A stretch of DNA of 64,000 nt from Paenibacillus sp. KS-LC4. Its GTDB lineage: Bacteria; Bacillota; Bacilli; Paenibacillales; Paenibacillaceae. Every line of letters starts with the position of its first letter. Positions within the stretch are counted from its first letter, which is position 1. Under the pieces are notes generated by a model. The model had not been told where the DNA came from, did not search any database, and worked only from the letters and a program-made list of their open reading frames with translations. The stretch covers positions 4,172,501 to 4,236,500 of the forward strand of contig NZ_CP145905.1 in NCBI RefSeq assembly GCF_036894955.1, written 5' to 3'. A program made the position numbers and the translations under genes. This document shows positions 10,037 to 17,697 of the stretch, piece after piece.

Positions 10037-10124
10037 TTTGTTTGTTTGTTTGTTTGTTTGTTTGTTTGTTTGTTTGTTTGTTTGTTTGTTTGTTTGTTTG
10101 TTTGTTTGTTTGTTTGTTTGTTTG
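10037..10124. repeat. Tetranucleotide microsatellite (TTTG)22
   Basis: 22 perfect tandem copies of TTTG (CAAA on the coding strand), 88 bp. It sits between an immunity gene (ends 10162) and the orphan DUF5704 tail (starts 9927), about 110 nt upstream of that start codon. Tracts like this change length by slippage. Here a change would alter promoter spacing or the leader, not a reading frame. Between the tract and the gene is a weak hairpin (AAGCTC...GAGCTT) followed by eight T on the minus strand. Confidence 0.95.
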
Positions 10125-10161
10125 TTGTATTGTACGATCCTGTTGTTAGGACTGTAAAGCC

Positions 10162-10650
10162 TCACAAGTTAGTTATAGGATTCTTATAGCACCAATCTGG
10201 GTCATACGGTAACGATTTTAATTTTTGCATATCCTCCCAACTGTAGACCCAATTGTAACCTCCCAACCAATAATATTGATTGGGGTTTAACTTCAAATAT
10301 TCATAAACAAAACTAAAAAGTAACTCCTCGTTATCATACACATCCTCAATACAGCCAACCTGATATAAGCTCAGTGATGGATCCAATCCTGAAAATTGTC
10401 CGGTATTATAAAACTCAAGTCCATCGTTCATAACTCCATCAATATAAATTAAAAACTTATTTTCATCAACATCTGGATTATACATAATACTAATGGTCGT
10501 ATACTTAAATTGGTTGCCTTCGGTAAAGTACTTTTCATTCCTGTAGTAAAGCATCGCGTCAGAATGAAACGAGGCTAACATTACGGAAGACAGTAAATTG
10601 TCAGAAGAATATATATCTCTCTCAACTAAAAAAAATGACGAGGTTCCCAT
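10162..10650 (-). CDS. Candidate immunity protein of toxin unit 3
   Basis: 162 residues, rich in Tyr and Asp/Glu, no signal peptide, family not recognised. The ATG directly abuts the toxin stop (TAAATG), and an AAAGGAG box lies inside the last toxin codons, so translation is coupled. Position behind a restriction-endonuclease-fold tip suggests it blocks that nuclease. Composition is clearly more AT-rich than the conserved toxin N-termini, as expected of exchanged cassettes. Confidence 0.65.
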   Translation of the reverse strand: MGTSSFFLVERDIYSSDNLLSSVMLASFHSDAMLYYRNEKYFTEGNQFKYTTISIMYNPDVDENKFLIYIDGVMNDGLEFYNTGQFSGLDPSLSLYQVGCIEDVYDNEELLFSFVYEYLKLNPNQYYWLGGYNWVYSWEDMQKLKSLPYDPDWCYKNPITNL

Positions 10651-11925
10651 TTACTTTAAAACTCCTTTCAATTCTTCAAGTGAATTAACTACGATTGCGC
10701 CCATACTCTTAATCTTATTCAATTTTTGTAATTGTTCCGGTGCTAGATTTACTAGAGGCTCTTCAATATACACAATTACTTTTCGATTTTCTGGATTCAA
10801 AAAATCTTTGTGATTTGTTTTTATATACTTTTCAATTTGATCTACTTTTAATGCACTAGCAGAAGCTTTCACTTCAATAATTTCATCTTTTGTCAATACA
10901 TCAAAATCTCCCGCAGGCGTTTTATCTGCCCTCTGAACCTTTTGCCCAAAACCTGTAACCTCTTTCTGTTCAGAAACAAATTTTGCAACTTTCCCCTCTG
11001 TTGCTTTACCTATATTAGGACTATTCAGGAATGTCTCAATATCACGACTAATATTTTTCGGATGTTGATCAACCCAAGTTAATTCGTTGCCTGCCGGGTT
11101 AGTATATCTTGTTTTACTCCCGTCCTTAACTATACTCCCTACATTAGGACCTTGTCCCGTCCCCTCAATATCAACCTTAGGAACATCAATATCCCCTTTG
11201 CCTTTCGGGCCGCTATCCGACTTCCATATATTAGAGAACAAATCGCTGACGTCACCGGGGATGTTTTTTCCGCTTTGAACGACTACCGTGCCTCCGCCGA
11301 CCAAGAGCCCCCAGCTTGCTACTTGGATGGGAGCTCCAGCCAAAGCACCAAATCCTGTTGCATACAGAGCCGTTCCCCCTAATTCTCCACCAATACCTCC
11401 TGCCATCGCGATGAGGGCGCCCACTAACATCACGGTATCGCCCGTTACTTTCCCGAGCTGATAGCCTACCGTATCCTTAGCCATCCCGCTTCCTTCATTA
11501 TTGCTCTCTACTACATGCTGCGCTAGACCAAAAAACATGGCATCATCCACCGCCGCTATAAATCCCCCACTGAAATTATAAAAACCCTGCTTGCCCTGAC
11601 TCAGTGTCGGTTCCAAATCGGCATACATGTCATTTAACCAAGTCTCTGCCTGATTATAGCCTTCTATTACGATCTGCTTACCGTTTGTTAACCCTTCACT
11701 AAGCAAATTCTCCAACTGAGCTGTTTTTTCCTGGAACCCGTCTAAGACCTCTTGTCCCTCTGCTTGAATTTGCTTCCATCCGTCTGCTAAGCTTTGCGTG
11801 ACCTGCAAGGCGGTTTGTCTCCAGAACTTCCCCAGTGCCCCTTCTTCCTTACCGTCTATATCGCTGTCGGATATTCTAAAGTTGCGCAGAATTTTGAAAA
11901 AACAGGGGGAAAGCGAAGATAACAA
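10651..11925 (-). CDS. Toxin unit 3: N-terminally truncated toxin with nuclease tip
   Basis: Open for 424 codons. From about 11862 leftward (DGKEEGAL) it follows the intact toxin: helical region, glycine-rich membrane-like segment, then a new tip starting after DIDVPKVD. The tip has a Glu helix (TEGKVAKFV) and GDFDVLTKDEIIEVKAS, the D...ExK pattern of PD-(D/E)XK nucleases. The N-terminal 340 residues are missing; upstream of 11862 the frame runs into conserved block B. The only start in that part is a TTG inside the terminator T-tract, so the piece probably has no proper start and may be a silent, promoterless tip. Confidence 0.65.
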   Translation of the reverse strand: MLSSLSPCFFKILRNFRISDSDIDGKEEGALGKFWRQTALQVTQSLADGWKQIQAEGQEVLDGFQEKTAQLENLLSEGLTNGKQIVIEGYNQAETWLNDMYADLEPTLSQGKQGFYNFSGGFIAAVDDAMFFGLAQHVVESNNEGSGMAKDTVGYQLGKVTGDTVMLVGALIAMAGGIGGELGGTALYATGFGALAGAPIQVASWGLLVGGGTVVVQSGKNIPGDVSDLFSNIWKSDSGPKGKGDIDVPKVDIEGTGQGPNVGSIVKDGSKTRYTNPAGNELTWVDQHPKNISRDIETFLNSPNIGKATEGKVAKFVSEQKEVTGFGQKVQRADKTPAGDFDVLTKDEIIEVKASASALKVDQIEKYIKTNHKDFLNPENRKVIVYIEEPLVNLAPEQLQKLNKIKSMGAIVVNSLEELKGVLK

Positions 11926-12110
11926 AAAACAGGTTAGTCATGGTGGTATCTGACCATAATCAGCCTGTTTTTTGTAATGCAATAGTGATATTTAGGTTAA
12001 AAAATTAAAGCATTTGATGTGCGTACAAACAAAATGACGAAATATTTATACCGCTATTACATGGGTTATATGTGTTATTGGTTGAATAATGGGTTCATTC
12101 GGCACTGGGT
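11889..12110 (-). repeat. Conserved 3' block, copy B (terminator-bearing)
   Basis: Similar to blocks at 7318 and 14851. The inverted repeat at 11928-11969 is followed by six T on the minus strand: an intrinsic terminator behind the immunity gene at 12145-12579. The distal part shares TATTACATGGG and GGGTTCATTCGGCACTGGGT with copy A. This block is more diverged than A and C are from each other. Confidence 0.8.
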
Positions 12111-12144
12111 AGCCCCTCAAGTTTCACAAACCCAAGCACAATTC

Positions 12145-12579
12145 CTAAGCTATATCTCCAATCTGATAAACCAACCCCAACCCGTAAAAAGGAAAATTAA
12201 CCGTTCCACTCAACTTCTTATCGTCAACAGTTATAACATTATCCTTTCGTAATAGTATTGATTTATCATTCAACTCAAGAATACAGTCTCCATCCATTTC
12301 ATTAAGTAATGTCCCAATGAAGACCATTAATTCATATGCCCAATTCGTATGGGAAACTATAATATCAATGTAGCCACTAAACTTTAATTCAATATCATAA
12401 TCCTCACTTGCAAACATTACGCCATATCCACCCTCCTTAATGGATAATGTAAATCCATCACTAGAGATTGTGAGATTATCATCAGTTTCCGTTATATCAA
12501 CATCCTGAAATAGTCTTGCTACTGAAATCTTCAATTCACTGAAATCAGAATACCCTCCAAAATAAAAATTACAAAACAT
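12145..12579 (-). CDS. Candidate immunity protein of toxin unit 2
   Basis: 144 residues, acidic, no signal peptide, family not recognised. It starts 17 nt after the stop of the frameshifted toxin, with an AAGGAG box. Its position behind a CdiA-type tRNase-like tip makes an immunity role likely. It is intact although the toxin gene carries a frameshift. Confidence 0.65.
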   Translation of the reverse strand: MFCNFYFGGYSDFSELKISVARLFQDVDITETDDNLTISSDGFTLSIKEGGYGVMFASEDYDIELKFSGYIDIIVSHTNWAYELMVFIGTLLNEMDGDCILELNDKSILLRKDNVITVDDKKLSGTVNFPFYGLGLVYQIGDIA

Positions 12580-12596
12580 GGGCTTCTTCTCCTTAT

Positions 12597-14764
12597 TTAA
12601 GGTTTTAATCTCGTCATCTGTCCATCTTTAATAATAATTAGCTCATCCAATGTAGGAATTTCATACTTCTTGAACTGTTCGTATAGTTCATTCAATGAAC
12701 CCTTATATCCGTCTAAATTCATTACAATTCGGCTTGCTTGCTCTTCGGTCTTTTTTACTACGGTTGCCCAGATATTCCTAACCTTAAGCGTCTCTGGAGA
12801 ATAACAATCAAAGGGCTTACCATTAATAAGGAAGTCAGGGTTGGAGGCAGGTTTAATGCCATAGCCATTCCCCCCCTTTGTGTTGGGCAACATTTCAATA
12901 TCATAGCCTTTGCTTGCTAATAAATCTGCCGCTTCATTCTGAAATGTTATTGGATTCGGTTCGTTAGGGTCAGGCTTTTCATATTTACCTTTAGGTTTTC
13001 CTCCCGGAGGAAGTGTCGGCTCTGTTAAGTCAATCTTACCCGTACCCCCAGTATCAACCTTAGGAACATCAATATCCCCTTTGCCTTTCGGGCCGCTATC
13101 CGACTTCCATATATTAGAGAACAAATCGCCGACGTCACCGGGGATGTTTTTTCCGCTTTGAACGACTACCGTGCCTCCGCCGACCAAGAGACCCCAGCTT
13201 GCTACTTGGATGGGAGCTCCAGCCAAAGCACCAAATCCTGTTGCATACAGTGCCGTCCCCCCTATTTCGCCACCAACACCTCCTGCCATCGCTATGAGGC
13301 CGCCCACTAACATCACGGTATCGCCCGTTACTTTCCCGAGCTGATAGCCCACCGTATCCTTAGCCATTCCACTTCCTTCATTATTGCTCTCTACTACATG
13401 CTGCGCTAGACCAAAAAACATGGCATCATCCACAGCCGCTATAAATCCCCCACTGAAATTATAAAAACCCTGCTCACCCTGAATCAGTGTCGGTTCCAAA
13501 TCCGCATACATATCATTTAACCAAGCATCAGCTTGATTATAGCCTTCTATTATCATTTGCTTACCGCTTGTTAATCCTTCACTGAGCAGCTTCTCCAACT
13601 GAGCTGTTTTTTCCTGGAACCCGTCTAATACCTCTTTGCCTTCTGCTTGAATTTGCTTCCATCCGTCTGCTAAGCCCTGCTTTGTCTGCTCGACGGTTTG
13701 TCTCCAGAACTTCTCCAGCGCCCCTTCTTCCTTACCGTCTGTCTTCGGTACTTCTGGCTCTTTGGCTGGGGACCATATTTACTCAAAGCTTGGCTCGCTT
13801 GCAATATTGTCAGCAGGTCTTTTAGACCGCCCTTGACTTGTCCCTGCTGTACAGCCGTGACTAATCCTCCTGCTGCTTCCCGAATCGTCTGCTGCAACGC
13901 ATGAATTTCCTTGAGCTGCACCCTCGCCAGTTCACCTGCCGGACCCTGCGTTTGCGCCATCATCACCATAAACAAATAACGTGCGTTGTCCGGCAGAGGA
14001 ACCCGTGTCGTCAGATCCCCTTCCAGCGCGAACGATGGGTCATAGTCACACGCCAGCAGCGGCACCTGCTTGAAATAGCTCGTCATATTGACGTTTGGGG
14101 CAAAATAGCTCTCTGCTACGCCAAGCACCTTCAGCTTCTCTCGGCTAATCTCCGCCTGCTTGTGCATCTCCGCCATCAGCAGATGATTGCCGAACTGCTT
14201 GTACACCGCATACGCCGTCTGCGCCTTCGCGATCAGATCACGCTCCGCGAAGATCGCCTCCAGCTTCTCTGCCGCGGTCGCGCCTTGCAGACCTACGACC
14301 CGCCGCAGCTCCTTCACCAACGGGTCACTCGACCAGCGGTCCCGGCTGGCTTGCGGCAAGATTCGGTCGATCAGGTTCGTCACCATCGGACGGAAGGTGA
14401 CGGGCACGGGCGTGTAGCTGCCGCCGCCTGTCATCCCTACCCGCTTCAACAGGTCAACACGCTCCAGCCCGCTCAGCCCCTTCGCCAGTTGCTTCGCTTC
14501 CTGCGCCGCTTCCGCCTGCACCCGCTCGATGCCCTTCAGCGCTTTGCTGATCACCTCCGTCATCTGCTCCGCTTCCTGCGTCAAACTCGTCAACTGCCTC
14601 TGGATTTGCTCCAGACTCTCCAACACTGGCAAGGGGCGATCCCAGCTCGCTATTTTCCCGCTCACCCGCCGCCGCAGCTCATCCGTGTCCGCTCCGATTC
14701 GCACCATCTGCTGCTGCAGGCGCCTCACTTCATCCGGTTTAAATACGACCTGCTTTCCAGCCAT
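12597..14764 (-). pseudogene. Toxin unit 2: full-length toxin with CdiA tRNase-like tip, frameshifted
   Basis: Homology to the intact toxin covers all conserved regions, but one C is missing near 13760 (CTCTTT against CTCCTTT), so the frame shifts after QPK. Two open pieces result: 13670-14764 (364 residues) and 12597-13598 (333 residues). A 6-residue deletion (DAEMKL region) is also present. The tip begins near KIDLTEP and contains NPDFLINGKPFDCYSPET and RIVMNL, resembling the tRNase domain at the C-terminus of CdiA contact-dependent inhibition proteins. A sequencing error at a short homopolymer-like site cannot be excluded; if so the gene would be intact. Confidence 0.8.
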
Positions 14765-14788
14765 TATACACCTCCTCGCTTACCCGTT

Positions 14789-14842
14789 CTATCTCCCTGT
14801 GTCTTGGAAGTCGTTGCGCACCGAGAAGCTCGATTCAAACAT
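14789..14842 (-). pseudogene. Relic of the DUF5704 C-terminal end before toxin unit 2
   Basis: It reads MFESSFSVRNDFQDTGR and stop, 17 codons matching the end of the DUF5704 protein (17698). It lies the usual 24 nt before the toxin ATG. Upstream it joins conserved block A directly. It marks the breakpoint of the duplicated unit. Confidence 0.8.
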
Positions 14843-14850
14843 TGCAATAC

Positions 14851-15100
14851 CCCACGGCTCATATTAGAAAAAACTCAGAAAAGCGAACATTACAAAAAAC
14901 AGGTCAATTATGGTGGTCTCTGACCATAATCGACCTGTTCGATGAAACGGAATAGCGTTATTTAGCTTATAAAATTCAAGCATTATTGTGCGTACAATCA
15001 ATATGGAGAAATATTTATACGGATATTACATGGGCTATATGTGGTATTAGTTGAATGATGGGTTCATTCGGCACTGGGTGGTGCTATTTCATCAGCCGCC
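14851..15100 (-). repeat. Conserved 3' block, copy A (terminator-bearing)
   Basis: The most complete copy, 250 bp. A 17-bp inverted repeat (14898-14914 with 14923-14939, one mismatch, 8-nt loop) is followed by TTTTTTG on the minus strand. This is a strong intrinsic terminator behind the cdiI-like gene at 15120. The remaining AT-rich part of about 150 bp is shared with block B and partly with C. The block has no coding signal on either strand. Confidence 0.85.
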
Positions 15101-15119
15101 TCTCATGTTGATGATTGTA

Positions 15120-15485
15120 TCAGCTAACTAAATTATGCTTCTCTCTAATTTGCTTTAGGTAACCCTCAATAACATCCTTATCATTTGGAGTACCTTCCAA
15201 ATATACTGAACATGCTAACCGAAGATAATAAAAAAATGTACGATAATCTACTACGACTTCTTCATCATGTAGTGAGAACATAACACCATCAAACTTATCT
15301 TCATCAGGGTCTAAATCGTCAGGGAATAGACATACTGTTGCATTAATGCCTACTCCAATACCTAAACTAAAATGTTTGACTGTTTCCACGAAATCAGAAT
15401 TTGAAATACTATTAAAAAACGCCGTAATCGGAAAATGACTTTTATCTTGAATATCCGAATCTAACAATCTGAAATCTCTTTTCAT
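15120..15485 (-). CDS. CdiI-like immunity protein of toxin unit 1
   Basis: 121 residues. The C-terminal half (FSLHDEEVVVDYRTFFYYLRLACSVYLE) matches the pattern of small immunity proteins paired with EndoU/CdiA ribonuclease toxins. It starts 19 nt after the toxin stop with an AAGGGG box, so it is co-transcribed. It should bind and block the RNase tip of the toxin in the cytoplasm. Block A ends the operon behind it. The family match is from memory of the pattern, not a search. Confidence 0.75.
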   Translation of the reverse strand: MKRDFRLLDSDIQDKSHFPITAFFNSISNSDFVETVKHFSLGIGVGINATVCLFPDDLDPDEDKFDGVMFSLHDEEVVVDYRTFFYYLRLACSVYLEGTPNDKDVIEGYLKQIREKHNLVS

Positions 15486-15504
15486 TAGTTTATTGCCCCT
15501 TAGC

Positions 15505-17673
15505 TTAGAATTCAGGAAAGAACGATGTTACTTCCCCATCTTTTGAGTAACCCATCCACTTTACACCATTACTATCATAGCCAACCCACGGATTACCTAG
15601 TGTCCCTTTTGTAGCAGCATTGTTTGCCGCTTCCTTTCCATACTTAAGATAATCTTGGTCAGAAATAACTTTTGGATCATATACAGTTTTCTTAAAGGAA
15701 GTCGCCTTCCATCCAGTAATTTCACCTGTTTTTCCATCTATAGAAGGAACTTGGTACGTTATTTTTTCTACACCAGCCATAGTTGGATGCGGCTCAACGT
15801 TGGTAATATTTATATTGTTATTCATAAATTCATCTCTATTATGAGCGCCCCCGATTCCTCTACTACGAGGTACAGTAGTGTCTACTTTAATAATGTGGTT
15901 ATCTAAATTGGGTGAGAACTTAACATTTCCCGTCCCCTCAGCATCAACCTTAGGAACATCAATATCCCCTTTGCTTTTCGGGCCGCTATCCGACTTCCAT
16001 ATATTAGAGAACAAATCGCCGACGTCACCGGGGATGTTTTTTCCGCTTTGAACGACTACCGTGCCTCCGCCGACCAAGAGACCCCAGCTTGCTACTTGGA
16101 TGGGAGCCCCAGCCAAAGCACCAAATCCTGTTGCATACAGAGCCGTTCCCCCTACTTCTCCACCAATGCCTCCTGCCAGCGCCATGAGGCCGCCCACTAA
16201 CATCACGGTATCGCCCGTTACTTTCCCGAGCTGATAGCCTACCGTATCCTTAGCCATTCCGCTTCCTTCATTATTGCTCTCTACTACATGCTGCGCTAGA
16301 CCAAAAAACATGGCATCATCCACAGCCGCTATAAATCCCCCGCTGAAATTATAAAAACCCTGCTTGCCCTGACTCAGTGTCGGTTCCAAATCGGCATACA
16401 TGTCATTTAACCAAGTCTCTGCCTGATTATAGCCTTCTATTACGATCTGCTTACCGTTTGTTAACCCTTCACTAAGCAAATTCTCCAACTGAGCTGTTTT
16501 TTCCTGGAACCCGTCTAAGACCTCTTGTCCCTCTGCTTGAATTTGCTTCCATCCGTCTGCTAAGCTTTGCGTGACCTGCAAGGCGGTTTGTCTCCAGAAC
16601 TTCTCCAGCGCCCCTTCTTCCTTACCGTCTGTCTTCGGTACTTCTGGCTCCTTTGGCTGGGGACCATATTTACTCAAAGCTTGGCTCGCTTGCAATATTG
16701 TCAGCAGGTCTTTTAGACCGCCCTTGACTTGTCCCTGCTGCACATTGGCGACTAATCCGCCCGCTGCGGTTCGAATCGTTTGCTGCAATGCATGAATTTC
16801 CTTGAGCTGCACCCTCGCCAGTTCGCCCGTCGGACCCTGCGTTTGCGCCATCATCACCATAAAGAGATAACGTGCATTGTCCGGCAGCGGCACCCGTGTC
16901 GTCAGATCTCCTTCCAGCGCGAACGATGGATCATAGTCACACGCCAGCAGCGGCACCTGCTTGAAATAGCTCGTCATATTGACGTTGGGGGCAAAATAGC
17001 TCTCTGCTACCCCAAGCTCCTTCAGCTTCTCTCGGCTGATCTCCGCCTGCTTGTGCATCTCCGCCATCAGCAGATGATTGCCGAACTGCTTGTACACCGC
17101 ATACGCCGTCTGCGCCTTCGCGATCAGATCCCGCTCCGCGAAAATCGCCTCCAGCTTCATTTCCGCATCCAGCTTCTCTGCCGCTGTCGCACCTTGCAGG
17201 CCTGCGACCCGCCGCAGCTCCTTCACCAACGGATCACTCGACCAGCGGTCCCGGCTGGCTTGCGGCAAGATTCGGTCGATTAGATTCGTCACCATCGGAC
17301 GGAAAGTAACGGGCACGGGCGTGTAGCTGCCGCCGCCTGTCGTCCCTACTCGCTTCAACAGGTCAAAACGCTCCAGCCCGCTCAGACCCTTCGCCAGTTG
17401 CTTCGCTTCCTGCGCCGCTTCCGCCTGCACCCGCTCGATGCCCTTCAGCGCTTTGCTGATCACTTCCGTCATCTGCTCGGCTTCCTGCGTCAAGCCCGTC
17501 AGCTGCCGCTGGATTTGCTCCAGGCTGCTCAGCATCGGCAAAGAGCGATCCCAGCTCGCAATCTTCCCGCTCACCCGCCGTCGCAGCTCATCCGTGTCAG
17601 CCCCGATTCGCACCATCTGCTGCTGCAGGCGCCTCACTTCATCCGGTTTAAATACAACCTGCTTTCCAGCCAT
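15505..17673 (-). CDS. Toxin unit 1: intact polymorphic toxin with EndoU/CdiA-like RNase tip
   Basis: 722 residues, the only complete member of the array. Residues 1-110 are helical and WXG/LXG-like, with SWDRSLP at a central turn but no classical WxG, and there is no signal peptide. A long middle region leads to a glycine-rich, membrane-like stretch at about 440-560. The tip (about 585-722) has NLDNHI, GIGGAHNRDEF and KKTVYDPKVISD, a pattern of EndoU/CdiA RNase domains with likely catalytic His residues near 591 and 610. The start follows AGGAGG. It is third in the SLH-DUF5704-toxin-immunity operon. Export by a type VII system is inferred from the N-terminus; no such machinery is in the window. 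Confidence 0.82.
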   Translation of the reverse strand: MAGKQVVFKPDEVRRLQQQMVRIGADTDELRRRVSGKIASWDRSLPMLSSLEQIQRQLTGLTQEAEQMTEVISKALKGIERVQAEAAQEAKQLAKGLSGLERFDLLKRVGTTGGGSYTPVPVTFRPMVTNLIDRILPQASRDRWSSDPLVKELRRVAGLQGATAAEKLDAEMKLEAIFAERDLIAKAQTAYAVYKQFGNHLLMAEMHKQAEISREKLKELGVAESYFAPNVNMTSYFKQVPLLACDYDPSFALEGDLTTRVPLPDNARYLFMVMMAQTQGPTGELARVQLKEIHALQQTIRTAAGGLVANVQQGQVKGGLKDLLTILQASQALSKYGPQPKEPEVPKTDGKEEGALEKFWRQTALQVTQSLADGWKQIQAEGQEVLDGFQEKTAQLENLLSEGLTNGKQIVIEGYNQAETWLNDMYADLEPTLSQGKQGFYNFSGGFIAAVDDAMFFGLAQHVVESNNEGSGMAKDTVGYQLGKVTGDTVMLVGGLMALAGGIGGEVGGTALYATGFGALAGAPIQVASWGLLVGGGTVVVQSGKNIPGDVGDLFSNIWKSDSGPKSKGDIDVPKVDAEGTGNVKFSPNLDNHIIKVDTTVPRSRGIGGAHNRDEFMNNNINITNVEPHPTMAGVEKITYQVPSIDGKTGEITGWKATSFKKTVYDPKVISDQDYLKYGKEAANNAATKGTLGNPWVGYDSNGVKWMGYSKDGEVTSFFPEF

Positions 17674-17697
17674 TGTACACCTCCTCGCCCACTCGTT

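Noticed and set aside
10037-10124. CRISPR-like repeat
   Set aside because: It is a simple 4-bp tandem repeat without spacers.
12019-12252. 77-residue plus-strand frame in conserved block B
   Set aside because: Not open in blocks A and C, no ribosome binding site, and it runs into the immunity gene's antisense.
13901-14923. 340-residue open frame on the plus strand
   Set aside because: It is antisense to the conserved toxin N-terminus; the same frame is open in all copies only because they are duplicates. Composition is His/Arg/Leu-rich and there is no ribosome site.
14851-15100. Insertion sequence or MITE
   Set aside because: The inverted repeat is internal, with a loop of 8 nt and a T-tail, so it is a terminator. 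No terminal repeats or target duplications bound the block.
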